64,000 bases of DNA from Edaphocola aurantiacus (GTDB lineage: Bacteria; Bacteroidota; Bacteroidia; Chitinophagales; Chitinophagaceae): the NCBI RefSeq assembly GCF_019797745.1, contig NZ_VOSI01000004.1, positions 518,089-582,088 of the forward strand. The letters are read 5' to 3'. The translations under genes and the position numbers were made by a program. The notes under the pieces are model-generated. The model did not search any database and had not been told where the DNA came from. It was given only the letters and a program-made list of their open reading frames with translations. Shown piece by piece: positions 38,237-47,223 of this stretch. Numbering within the stretch: the first letter of the stretch is position 1; each line of letters begins with the position of its first letter.

Positions 38237-38980
38237 ATGACCCTCCGATACCTGATTTACACCCTTGTGTTGCTACTGGCTATTTGTAACAGCACCGGCG
38301 CGTTTGCGCAACATATGTATGGTACTGTATATGACGAAGGTCTGGGTATTGAAGGCGCTGTAGTCACGAATAATAATTCCGGTTCGGTAAGTATCAGTGA
38401 TGCCAAAGGGATGTACCGGCTCTCTGTCCGGCCCGGAGACTCTGTAAGCGTACGCCTGTTGGGCTACCAGGATGTTGGGCTGAAAATACCTGCAACACAA
38501 AAAGGAGATTTCTTCCGCAATATATACCTGGAACCCTTTAGCAACATGCTTTCCGAAGTGGTCGTGAGCGGACTGACGCCATACCAGAAAGACTCTATTG
38601 CCCGCCGAAACCTGTACGGGCAGGCCTTGTCCAGGGAGTGGGTATCGGGAGGAGCAGCCGTTTTTCACCCGATGAGCTTTCTGGCACAGAAGGTATCGCG
38701 CAAAGCCAAGCAACGTCGAAACTTTCAGCTGAATTATACCGGTTGGGAAAACCAGAAATTTATAGATATACGGTACAGTAAAGAGTTTGTAGCCACAGTG
38801 GTTCCGCTTACCGGCGATACGCTTGCCTACTTTATGAATGCCTACCCGATACCCGCGGACTTTGCCCGTGCAGCCACAGAACTGGAACTGAAGATGTGGA
38901 TCAAGTATAACTATCTCGAATGGAAAAAAGGACCGCATATACCCGCTGTAACCCCACAACCTGCATTGAAAGATGAATAG
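38237..38980 (+). CDS. CarboxypepD_reg-like secreted protein (paralogue 1)
   Basis: The 247-residue protein has a signal peptide (TLRYLIYTLVLLLAICNSTGAFA), an Ig-like CarboxypepD_reg domain (about 28-105, GTVYDEGLGIEGAVV..., RLSVRPGDSVSVRLLGYQ), the marker VVVSGLTPYQKDSIARR and a C-terminal helical part with YFMNAYPIPADFARAATELELKMW. Function unknown; this fold often mediates surface or periplasmic binding. The open frame extends to 38180, but that lies inside the terminator; ATG 38237 gives a good signal peptide (ATG 38228 is also possible). It overlaps the next gene by 8 bp. Confidence 0.72.
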   Translation: MTLRYLIYTLVLLLAICNSTGAFAQHMYGTVYDEGLGIEGAVVTNNNSGSVSISDAKGMYRLSVRPGDSVSVRLLGYQDVGLKIPATQKGDFFRNIYLEPFSNMLSEVVVSGLTPYQKDSIARRNLYGQALSREWVSGGAAVFHPMSFLAQKVSRKAKQRRNFQLNYTGWENQKFIDIRYSKEFVATVVPLTGDTLAYFMNAYPIPADFARAATELELKMWIKYNYLEWKKGPHIPAVTPQPALKDE

Positions 38981-39689
38981 ATTATTCCTTTTGATTATAC
39001 TACTGTTTCTAGCCCTTCAGGCAGGAGCACAGAAAACCCTGAGCGGGGTAGTAATGGACCTGGAAAGATCAGAACCGGTACCCTATGTAACCCTTACCAA
39101 TCTGCGTACAGACATGGCCACACAGGCCGGTGCAAAAGGTGCTTTCAACCTGGAAGCCAAAGCCGGAGACCGCATCAAAATTAATCGCCTGGGTGTAGAA
39201 TCAACTGTATTTACGGTAACTGAAGAGATGTTCAGTTCTTACCAGAGAATTATTGTGCAGTACAGCATTGGCACACTGGCAGAGGTAGATGTAACTGCAC
39301 TCACCCCTTATCAGCGGGACTCCCTGTACCGCGATAGTCTGTACCGGCCTACATTGGCCCGTAAAAAAGATAAGGCTGAAGTCGTGATTACACCTGTAGG
39401 TATACTCATTACCAATCCCCTCTCCTCCTGGGTGCAATACCTGGTGCCGAAGACCCGGCAGAAATGGAAATTCCAGAAGAATTTTGCAAAATGGGAAGAA
39501 CAGAAGTTTGTAGAGACAGTCTACACTCCTGAGCTGGTAGCAAGCATTACGGGCTTGAAGGGCGATAGTTGTGCTTATTTCATGAATACCTATCCGATAC
39601 CTGTCCAGATGGCCAGGACCGCAAAAGAAACAGAACTGAAAAGCTGGATAAAAGCCAATTACCTGGACTATACAAGCAGCAAGAGATGA
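38973..39689 (+). CDS. CarboxypepD_reg-like secreted protein (paralogue 2)
   Basis: The 238-residue protein follows the same plan: signal peptide (RLFLLIILLFLALQAGA), CarboxypepD_reg-like domain with GVVMDLERSEPVPYVTL, the marker VTALTPYQRDSLYR, and YFMNTYPIPVQMARTAKETELKSW at the C-terminus. Its start overlaps the stop region of paralogue 1 by 8 bp and its stop overlaps the ATG of paralogue 3 (ATGA), so all three are translated from one mRNA. Confidence 0.72.
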   Translation: MNRLFLLIILLFLALQAGAQKTLSGVVMDLERSEPVPYVTLTNLRTDMATQAGAKGAFNLEAKAGDRIKINRLGVESTVFTVTEEMFSSYQRIIVQYSIGTLAEVDVTALTPYQRDSLYRDSLYRPTLARKKDKAEVVITPVGILITNPLSSWVQYLVPKTRQKWKFQKNFAKWEEQKFVETVYTPELVASITGLKGDSCAYFMNTYPIPVQMARTAKETELKSWIKANYLDYTSSKR

Positions 39690-40446
39690 GAAGACTACTG
39701 CTTTTACTGTTGTGTTGCTTTACCCTGTGTACTGTAAAAGCTCAGAACATCAAGGGGTTTATTAAATTACTCGATAATGACTCTGCACTCGCAGGGGCCG
39801 AAATCCGGAATCTGAAAACCCAGGATGTAACAGTCAGTTCGGCAAAAGGATTTTATGAAATACATGCCAGGCCGGGAGAGGAGATACAGGTCAGGTTACT
39901 GGGCTTCCAGACTAAGGTGGTGAAGTTGAAAGTATTGCCGGATGAACGCCTGACCATATATTTAAAAAAGCAGGTGACCGAACTGGATGAAGTTAGTGTA
40001 ACCGCACTGTCGGTATACCAGCGTGATTCGATCTCCAGGAGGGAGGCATATGAGAAAATATTATCGCGCCGTCCGGATATGATTTCCGTTAAGCCCGATT
40101 CCATGTTTACCATTATGACAGCAGTAGGCCCACAGCGTATCTTACTTTTCCGGGTGTGTTATCCCGTGTACTGGAGAAAAAGGTCGGGAAGGGCAAGAAA
40201 GCATATAAATTCCAGGATCAGTTTAATGCCTGGGAGCAAGAGCAGTTTAAAGCATTTATTTATAACAGAGCCCTTGTGCAGCAACTGACCGGTCTTAAGG
40301 ATGCAGAACAAGTTGCAGCCTTTATGAATGCCTATCCGATCCCGTATCTTTTTGCAAGGACTGCGAGTAAAATTGAATTGAATTCTTGGATCAAAGCCAA
40401 TTATGCCGATTGGAAGCAGAAAGGCTCACCGGTGTTAATAAAGTGA
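39686..40446 (+). pseudogene. CarboxypepD_reg-like paralogue 3, frameshifted
   Basis: ATG at 39686 (ATGA overlap with the previous stop) opens a protein with signal peptide RRLLLLLLCCFTLCTVKA, a CarboxypepD_reg domain and VTALSVYQRDSISRR. After about 40145 the frame loses similarity and stops at 40288, while the missing C-terminal half (FQDQFNAWEQEQFKAFIYN ... AFMNAYPIPYLFARTASK) continues in another frame to 40446. One extra T in the T4 run at 40146-40149 would restore a 253-residue protein like its two neighbours. It is a true single-base deletion or a sequence error. Confidence 0.75.
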
Positions 40447-40525
40447 AAAATATGAACCTGTTATGATGTAAAACGTATGAATTACGATATTTTTACAGCT
40501 TACAGTTCACATTACTCCTGAATAT

Positions 40526-42751
40526 ATGCCTAATATAAAATCTTTATCAGCTATCGGCCTTTGCCTGCTGTTTGCCGCAGCCAGTCATCCTGCCGTAGCT
40601 GCCGACAAAGACAAGAAGAAAAAAGACAAGAAAAAAGATGAACCTGCAGTTATTGATACCTTAATAGCACCAATCCCAATGAACCGCCAGATGTTTGCCG
40701 GCAAGGTAACTCAGGCCATCAGAGGTATTGATGCGAAAGATGGGGCTACCGATAAAGTAGTATTTATGGAAGACGCGGTAAAGTCTAAAGTACTGACGCA
40801 GACATTCCTGGTAGATGCCCCATTACTGCTGATCAAAATAGAAAATTCTACGGCAAGTCATGCCAATAAAATCCGCTACGAAAGAGCATTGGCCGACAGG
40901 CTCAATGGCTTCCGTACCTATACGGGCGGTGATCCGGATGTGATCTATTATAAACGCCTGATGAAAAACTTCGAAGAGCTGATGAATGCAGAGGTCGCAG
41001 GTAAGGCACTGGAGTTTGTAAAAGCTAATCCCAATATATACACACTGGAGAATCTGGATCTGCTGGAAAACAACACAGAGGCTAAGGCATTCCTGTATGA
41101 AAAAATAGGAGTAGAGCAGCCGGAAATGATGATCAAGCGCCTGAACGAGTTCTCCCGCGAATCATATGCCGATCCGGTAATTGCAGCAGCAGCAAGAGTG
41201 GCGCCAAGCACCATTATGAGCTATGCAGCACCTACCTCAAAATATACCAATGTAATTCGTCGTAATAAGGATCAGCTGGTACAAACGATTGTAAAGATTG
41301 TAGACCAGTCCAAGAAGCCTTTTAAAGTATTGCCCTTCCTGAACCAGATCAATGACGGGAGCAAAACCATTGCACAGATCGATCAGATCGCGCAAAATGA
41401 TGATGCTTATTTCAAAAGCCTGGTAGAACTGAAGACATCTGGCAAAGCCTGGTCTGAAGTAGCTATAGATGAAGAGATTGCTTATCGCGCACTGAAATAT
41501 GTGCGTACGGTAAATGAATTGCATGAAAAGGCAGATGCAGTGCGATTCAAGTCTGTAGAAGGTTTTAACCCTTCTGAGTATTACTTTATGCTCCTGGGCG
41601 GTCAGACCAACGAAATTTATACCAGCTCTTACCTGGGTATCTTTAAGCGTATGATGGCTAAAATGGGTACAACTTCAAGTTATGAACTGCTGGAGAAAGT
41701 GCGCATGTCTCACTTCCGTACCTTTATCCGTATGGCAGCGGGGTATAATACATTATCTACCTTCCTGACCAGCATGACAGAGGATCAGAAAACAACACTG
41801 ATGCGCTCTTTTGTAGCTAACCTGGAGAATGGCGGCCGTAAAGAACTGGCCGATGCCGTAGATGTGGCCGATGCATTCGGTAGCCTGAATAACCCGGAGC
41901 TGATTACCTTCCTGAAAGACGAAGTAAAGTCCAACTACGAGCGCGTATATAAAGACAAATCCATCCCTGCAGATAATCGCGAAAAAGGGGTGATCGTATA
42001 CGGTCTGCTGGGTACGATTTTTAATAATGCTTCCGATGCAGGACAGCTGCAGGAAAGCGTAAGCGAGATCCCGCCGATCAATTTTGTAGATTACAATTCC
42101 CTGGTTGATAAAGACGGTAAAGTAATACAGCAGGTATTCTTCTACGGAGATGAAGACGGTAAGATTTCATACGGCAGCTTCCTGACCAATTTCCGTAGTA
42201 AAAACTGGAAAATAGATGAGTCCAATCCGGACTGGATTACGATTACATCACTTGTAGGTAAACCAACAGTGATCTATGCCAATCGTCCCCTGGAAGAGCC
42301 TAAGGATGAAGAGGCGCAAAACAAATTATACGCTTACCTGGATGCCAACGAGATCTATCCGACCATTGTCATCCACCGCGGCCACAGCTATCACCTGGAT
42401 GGTTCTCTGAAGAACCTGACACCAAAGGTGAAAATCGTGATGCTGGGCTCCTGTGGCGGGTTCCATAACCTGGCCAATGTACTGGACAAGGCACCGGATG
42501 CCAATATTATTTCTACCAAACAGGTAGGTTCTTATCGTATCAATGAGCCGATCATCAGAGAACTGAATGCGCCCATACTGAAAGGCGAGAATGTAGACTG
42601 GCTGGCGATGTGGAAGAACCTGGGTACAGAATTTTCTGCCAAATCTGTAGGAGATAAAGACCTGTTCAGTGATTACATTCCACCAAACCGCAACCTGGGT
42701 GCGATCTTCATTAAAGCCTACCGCAAGATGGAGTTGAGCCAGGAAGGTTAA
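40526..42751 (+). CDS. Large secreted protein with possible clan CD (caspase-like) dyad
   Basis: The 741-residue protein has a signal peptide (about 1-26) followed by a Lys/Asp run (DKDKKKKDKKKDE). Most of the sequence is helical with no family I recognise. Near the C-terminus a hydrophobic strand leads to TIVIHRGHSYH (His617, His620), and after a second hydrophobic strand comes KIVMLGSCGGFHNL with Cys643. Hydrophobic-block-His-x-Gly followed by hydrophobic-block-x-Ser-Cys-Gly is the pattern of clan CD cysteine peptidases (caspase, gingipain, separase, CHAT). Peptidase activity is inferred, not shown. It stands alone between the paralogue cluster and ppk2, with a terminator after it. Confidence 0.55.
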   Translation: MPNIKSLSAIGLCLLFAAASHPAVAADKDKKKKDKKKDEPAVIDTLIAPIPMNRQMFAGKVTQAIRGIDAKDGATDKVVFMEDAVKSKVLTQTFLVDAPLLLIKIENSTASHANKIRYERALADRLNGFRTYTGGDPDVIYYKRLMKNFEELMNAEVAGKALEFVKANPNIYTLENLDLLENNTEAKAFLYEKIGVEQPEMMIKRLNEFSRESYADPVIAAAARVAPSTIMSYAAPTSKYTNVIRRNKDQLVQTIVKIVDQSKKPFKVLPFLNQINDGSKTIAQIDQIAQNDDAYFKSLVELKTSGKAWSEVAIDEEIAYRALKYVRTVNELHEKADAVRFKSVEGFNPSEYYFMLLGGQTNEIYTSSYLGIFKRMMAKMGTTSSYELLEKVRMSHFRTFIRMAAGYNTLSTFLTSMTEDQKTTLMRSFVANLENGGRKELADAVDVADAFGSLNNPELITFLKDEVKSNYERVYKDKSIPADNREKGVIVYGLLGTIFNNASDAGQLQESVSEIPPINFVDYNSLVDKDGKVIQQVFFYGDEDGKISYGSFLTNFRSKNWKIDESNPDWITITSLVGKPTVIYANRPLEEPKDEEAQNKLYAYLDANEIYPTIVIHRGHSYHLDGSLKNLTPKVKIVMLGSCGGFHNLANVLDKAPDANIISTKQVGSYRINEPIIRELNAPILKGENVDWLAMWKNLGTEFSAKSVGDKDLFSDYIPPNRNLGAIFIKAYRKMELSQEG

Positions 42752-42772
42752 TCTCATTTTAAATAACAAAAC

Positions 42773-42807
42773 AAAAAGGTTCTGAGTCTCGCATTCAGAA
42801 CCTTTTT
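42773..42807 (+). terminator. Terminator before ppk2
   Basis: Thirteen-base arms (42773-42785 and 42795-42807, core GGTTCTGA) with a 9-nt loop and a T8 tract. A one-mismatch -7 box (TACCTTTC, about 42812-42819) for ppk2 follows directly. Confidence 0.85.
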
Positions 42808-42834
42808 TTTGTACCTTTCTGAGAAAAATATACC

Positions 42835-43590
42835 ATGGCTAAAAGCAATAAAATCAGGCTCTCCAAAATCAGTACACGCGCTCCGGAAGGGCTCAGCAAA
42901 GATCAGACCAAGAAGGAACTGTTTAAGATACTGGAAGAGATAGAAGAATTGCAGAACCTGCTCTATGCCGAGCATCAGCACAGCCTGCTCATCATTATCC
43001 AGGGTATGGATGCGAGCGGTAAAGATGGTCTGGTACGCGATGTGTTTAACTATGTCAATCCAAGCGGTGTAGTGGTGCATTCCTTTAAAGTGCCTACAGA
43101 AGAAGAATTATCGCACGATTTCCTCTGGCGCATCCATAATAAAGTACCGGGCAGGGGCATGATACATGTATTCAACCGCTCTCATTACGAAGATGTACTG
43201 GTAACCCGTGTACATGGCTGGTGCGATGATGAGCTGGCCACAAAACGCATGAAAGCCATCAATCATTTTGAATCCCTGTTGCAGGAGCATAACAATACTG
43301 TAATCCTGAAGTTTTACCTGCATATATCGCCTGAGGAACAATTGATCCGCCTGAAAGAAAGAATGAGTGCGCCCAGTAAAATGTGGAAGTACAATGCCAA
43401 TGATATTGTAGAGTCGCAAAGCTGGAAGCGCTATATGAATTATTATGAAGACGTATTTGCACATTGCAATGATGTGCCCTGGCATATCATCCCTTCCGAT
43501 CAGAACTGGTACAAAAGCCATACTGTAGCCAGTATCATTCATAAGACCCTGAAGGACCTGAAAATGCAATATCCGGGATTGAAAAAATAG
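42835..43590 (+). CDS. Polyphosphate kinase 2 family protein
   Basis: The 251-residue enzyme transfers phosphate between polyphosphate and nucleotides. It has the Walker A motif GMDASGKDG (residues 57-65), the PPK2 lid and Walker B area FNRSHYEDVLVTRVHGW, and LRLKERM-like basic residues after EEQLIRLKERMSAP. One PPK2 domain is present. Whether it acts on ADP, GDP or AMP cannot be told from sequence. Confidence 0.92.
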   Translation: MAKSNKIRLSKISTRAPEGLSKDQTKKELFKILEEIEELQNLLYAEHQHSLLIIIQGMDASGKDGLVRDVFNYVNPSGVVVHSFKVPTEEELSHDFLWRIHNKVPGRGMIHVFNRSHYEDVLVTRVHGWCDDELATKRMKAINHFESLLQEHNNTVILKFYLHISPEEQLIRLKERMSAPSKMWKYNANDIVESQSWKRYMNYYEDVFAHCNDVPWHIIPSDQNWYKSHTVASIIHKTLKDLKMQYPGLKK

Positions 43591-43617
43591 GAATGCGATT
43601 ATATATAATCGGCTCTG

Positions 43618-43648
43618 TCAGGCCTCTCAGGCCTCTCAGGCCTCTCAG
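43618..43648 (+). repeat. Short 9-bp tandem repeat
   Basis: TCAGGCCTC occurs three times in direct succession (43618-43644) plus a partial copy. The unit contains the palindrome AGGCCT. It lies in the 228-bp gap between ppk2 and mutS, outside the -7 box of mutS; a 65-residue frame at 43655 in the same gap is judged spurious. Confidence 0.8.
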
Positions 43649-43800
43649 GATGCTATGGCAAAGGGTAATCGTGTCCTGATGTGGCTGTTCGCTGATTGCA
43701 ATATGGACAGGGATTTTCTACCACTGGAAAAGACCTTAATAAACAAAAAGGAATATGCACAAATGTGTATAATTAAGCCCGTATTCCGTAAGCAAAATAG

Positions 43801-43808
43801 TATTTTTG
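43801..43808 (+). promoter_or_regulatory. -7 promoter box of mutS
   Basis: TATTTTTG matches TAnnTTTG exactly, 10 bp before the mutS ATG. No clear -33 element. Confidence 0.45.
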
Positions 43809-43818
43809 TTAGCGTATT

Positions 43819-46431
43819 ATGGCAAAGAAAACAGCAAGCGAAACCCCGCTGATGAAACAGCACGGAGAGATTAAAAGCCGGTATCCCGATGCTATTTTAT
43901 TGTTCCGTGTAGGAGACTTTTATGAGACTTTTGGTTCCGATGCAGTAGTGGCTGCAAAAGTATTGGGTATAACCCTTACCAAAAGAGCAAATGGTTCTGC
44001 AACTTTTATAGAGTTAGCAGGCTTTCCCCATCATGCGCTGGACACTTACCTGCATAAGCTGGTAAAGGCCGGTTATCGTGTAGCCATCTGCGATCAGCTC
44101 GAAGATCCTAAAACGGTAAAGGGTATTGTAAAGCGCGGCGTAACAGAACTGGTTACACCGGGTGTTGCTACCAATGACCGCTTGCTGGATAACAAGACCA
44201 ACAACTTTCTGGCTGCCGTACATATCGACGATAAAGATTCCGGCATTGCCTTTATAGATATTTCTACAGGAGAGTGTTTTGTGGCCCAGGGCAATCTGGA
44301 GTATATGGACAAGCTCCTGCAAAGTTTCCAGCCCTCAGAAGTACTGATCGCTAAAGGCAAGCAGAAAATATACAGAGAAGAACTGGATCAGAAGTACTAT
44401 TCCTATGCGCTGGAAGATTGGATATTTCAGCATCATTATGCATATGAATTGCTGACCAAGCATTTCGAAACCCAGTCCCTGAAAGGATTTGGAGTAGAAG
44501 ACTGGCAACCGGCAATCATTGCCGCCGGAGCCGCATTCCACTATTTTAAAGATACGGAACATCCGCACCTGCAGCACCTTACTACGCTGCAGCAGATCAA
44601 TGCCGCTGCCTTTTTATGGATGGACCGCTTTACCATACGTAATCTCGAATTATTGCAAAGTCCGTCAGAGAACGGGTATACACTCCTGGGTAGTATAGAT
44701 GAGACCATCACCCCAATGGGGGCACGTATGCTCAAACGCTGGCTGATATTCCCTTTGGTAGACCTGCAACAGATTCGTCAGCGCCATAATATGGTCGAAG
44801 CTTTATTTACTGCTACAGACCTGAATAACGAGATTCGCCAGCACCTCAAATCTATAGGAGATATTGAGCGCCTGGTAGCCAAAGTGCCCCTGAAAAAAAT
44901 CAATCCGCGTGAAGTTGTGCAGCTCGCCCGCAGCCTGCATCATACCGATGCCATTAAAGCATTGGCAGAACAAGAGCAGAGTGTTGCTGTGCAACAGTTG
45001 CTGTCGTCTGTACAGGAAACACAATCCGTACAGGACATCATCAAAGAGTATATCAAAGAAGATCCTGCAGTATCGATACAGAAAGGAAATGTAATCTGTG
45101 ATGGCCTGCATGAAGAACTGGATAACCTGCGCCAGATTGCCTTTCATGGCAAGGAGTACCTGGCACAGATACAGGAAACAGAGAGCGCAAAAACCGGCAT
45201 CCCTTCCCTTAAAATTGCCTTCAATAACGTATTCGGTTATTACCTCGAAGTGACCAATACGCATAAAGATAAAGTACCTGCAGAGTGGATCCGTAAGCAA
45301 ACGCTGGCCAATGCCGAGCGCTATATTACACCTGAACTGAAAGCGTACGAAGAAAAGATATTAGGTGCCGAAGAGAAAATACTGGCACTGGAATCGCAGT
45401 TGTATGAATTCCTGCTGGATAAATTACAATTGTCTTTAAAGACCATGCAGCATAATGCGCAGATCATTGCACAGATCGATTGTCTGCAATCACTGGCTAC
45501 TATTGCGAAACGCCATAATTATGTGCGTCCCGAAATGGAAGACAGCGCCGTACTGGACATCAAAGCCGGTCGTCACCCTGTGATAGAGCAGCATTTGCCG
45601 CCGGGCGAAGAGTATGTACACAATGATGTATTGCTCGATAAAGAGACGCAACAAATCATTATCCTTACCGGTCCCAATATGAGTGGTAAGTCGGCCTTAC
45701 TGCGCCAGACCGCCCTGATTACGCTGATGGCACATATGGGTAGTTTTGTGCCTGCAGGCAAAGCCGTTATCGGCCTGACCGATAAAATCTTTACGCGAGT
45801 AGGTGCCTCCGATAACCTGAGTGGGGGAGAGTCGACCTTTATGGTGGAGATGAATGAGACCGCAAGTATTATCAACAACCTCAGTACCCGCAGCCTGGTG
45901 CTCTTAGATGAGATTGGCCGGGGCACCAGTACCTACGATGGTATTTCCATTGCCTGGTCTATTGTAGAATTTATACAGCAGCATCCGAACAAAGCAAAAA
46001 CGATTTTCGCAACCCACTATCATGAGTTGAATGAGCTGGAACATAAGCTGGAGGGCGTAAAGAACTACCACATCACCCATAAAGAAACGGGCAATAAGGT
46101 TATCTTCCTGCGCAAGCTGGCGCCAGGCGGCAGCCGTCATAGCTTTGGTATACAGGTGGCTAAAATGGCCGGTATGCCTAATGGCCTGACCAAGCGTGCC
46201 GATGAAATACTGGCTATCCTGGAAGAGAAGAATAAAGACAATGGAATGGGTAAAAAGATGAAGCAGATTCATACTGATACCTTCCAGCTGAATATCTTCG
46301 ATGGCCTGTCTACCGATCTCAACAGGATCAAAGAGCTCTTGTTTGAAACCGATATCAATACCCTCACACCGGTAGAGGCATTGATGAAACTGAACGAATT
46401 GAAGAACGTCATAAAAGTATACCAGGATTAA
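43819..46431 (+). CDS. mutS: DNA mismatch repair protein MutS
   Basis: The 870-residue protein recognises mismatches. The N-terminal mismatch-binding motif is visible as FRVGDFYETFGSDA (Phe-x-Glu near residue 38), followed by connector, lever and clamp regions, and the ATPase with Walker A GPNMSGKS (from residue 618) and LLDEIGRGTSTYDG. It has full MutS1 length. A pentapeptide-repeat gene starts 3 bp after its stop, so they are probably co-transcribed. Confidence 0.97.
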   Translation: MAKKTASETPLMKQHGEIKSRYPDAILLFRVGDFYETFGSDAVVAAKVLGITLTKRANGSATFIELAGFPHHALDTYLHKLVKAGYRVAICDQLEDPKTVKGIVKRGVTELVTPGVATNDRLLDNKTNNFLAAVHIDDKDSGIAFIDISTGECFVAQGNLEYMDKLLQSFQPSEVLIAKGKQKIYREELDQKYYSYALEDWIFQHHYAYELLTKHFETQSLKGFGVEDWQPAIIAAGAAFHYFKDTEHPHLQHLTTLQQINAAAFLWMDRFTIRNLELLQSPSENGYTLLGSIDETITPMGARMLKRWLIFPLVDLQQIRQRHNMVEALFTATDLNNEIRQHLKSIGDIERLVAKVPLKKINPREVVQLARSLHHTDAIKALAEQEQSVAVQQLLSSVQETQSVQDIIKEYIKEDPAVSIQKGNVICDGLHEELDNLRQIAFHGKEYLAQIQETESAKTGIPSLKIAFNNVFGYYLEVTNTHKDKVPAEWIRKQTLANAERYITPELKAYEEKILGAEEKILALESQLYEFLLDKLQLSLKTMQHNAQIIAQIDCLQSLATIAKRHNYVRPEMEDSAVLDIKAGRHPVIEQHLPPGEEYVHNDVLLDKETQQIIILTGPNMSGKSALLRQTALITLMAHMGSFVPAGKAVIGLTDKIFTRVGASDNLSGGESTFMVEMNETASIINNLSTRSLVLLDEIGRGTSTYDGISIAWSIVEFIQQHPNKAKTIFATHYHELNELEHKLEGVKNYHITHKETGNKVIFLRKLAPGGSRHSFGIQVAKMAGMPNGLTKRADEILAILEEKNKDNGMGKKMKQIHTDTFQLNIFDGLSTDLNRIKELLFETDINTLTPVEALMKLNELKNVIKVYQD

Positions 46432-46434
46432 GCA

Positions 46435-47001
46435 ATGGATTATTTCAGCAATAAAATTTACGAGCAGGAAACATTTGACTGGCGCGTTATACCGCAGGGC
46501 GAGTATGAGGGTTGCACCTTCCGCTCCTGCGAGTTCAGCAATGCGGTATTGAACGGTTATAAGTTTATCGATTGCACATTTATCTCCTGCAACCTGAGTA
46601 TGGCTACACTGGTGCAAACCGTATTGCATAAAGTAAAGTTCGAGTCCTGCAAATTGCTGGGTCTGCATTTCGAATCCTGCAGCCCGATAGGGATGACGCT
46701 CGCATTTGAACAATGTATTATGGACCATACATCCTTCTACAAAACGAAATTGCCGCAAACTAATTTTACCTCCTGCTCGCTGGCAGAGGCAGACTTTACC
46801 GGGGCCGATTTCAAAGGCTCTGTATTCCGGGATTGTGACCTGCGCATGGCTCATTTTGAACAGACCAACCTGGAGAAAGCAGACCTGAGCAGCTCTATTA
46901 ATATTGCTATGGATCCGAATAAGAACCAGCTGAAAAATGCGGTGTTCAGCATGCATAATCTACCCGGACTACTGGCAGTATACAAGATTAAGATCCGCTA
47001 A
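46435..47001 (+). CDS. Pentapeptide-repeat protein
   Basis: The 188-residue protein contains about 30 pentapeptide-type repeats (A/C-[D/N]-[L/F]-x-x), for example CTFRSCEFSNAVL, FIDCTFISCNLS and EADFTGADFKGSVF. They form a right-handed quadrilateral beta-helix. Length and the split into two helix parts resemble Qnr/McbG-type gyrase-protecting proteins, but many pentapeptide proteins have other roles. It lies 3 bp after mutS on the same strand. Confidence 0.82.
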   Translation: MDYFSNKIYEQETFDWRVIPQGEYEGCTFRSCEFSNAVLNGYKFIDCTFISCNLSMATLVQTVLHKVKFESCKLLGLHFESCSPIGMTLAFEQCIMDHTSFYKTKLPQTNFTSCSLAEADFTGADFKGSVFRDCDLRMAHFEQTNLEKADLSSSINIAMDPNKNQLKNAVFSMHNLPGLLAVYKIKIR

Positions 47002-47170
47002 GTATAAAGTATACATATTTTTCTGGCGCGAGTGTTCCGAAAGAATATTCGCGCCTATTCATTTCTACCTGAGGTTGTTCCGGGCAATTGTATGCCATTC
47101 CCTTAGTGGCATTCGAAACACTAAAGATCAGTAGCATAGGGCACCTTTTTCAGACTTTTAACTTTTTGCT

Positions 47171-47205
47171 TTTGCATGTTGCAATATAATTTCCGCTTAC
47201 ATTTG
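47171..47205 (+). promoter_or_regulatory. Promoter of the NtrC-type regulator gene
   Basis: TTTG (47171-47174), 23 nt, TACATTTG (47198-47205), 18 bp before the ATG: a housekeeping-type promoter. In the rest of the gap, GGCGCGA and TCGCGCC (about 47023-47054) form an inverted pair without a U-tract. Confidence 0.6.
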
Positions 47206-47223
47206 TGCCGTTAATCTCCCGCA

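Noticed and set aside
40140-40160. Programmed -1 frameshifting in the third CarboxypepD_reg paralogue
   Set aside because: The bases at the shift do not form an X-XXY-YYZ slippery site, so a deletion or sequence error is more likely.
43655-43852. 65-codon plus-strand frame before mutS
   Set aside because: Overlaps the mutS start and promoter; composition not protein-like.
45904-46956. 350-codon reverse frame across mutS and the pentapeptide gene
   Set aside because: Antisense to two clear genes and crosses their boundary; no domain.
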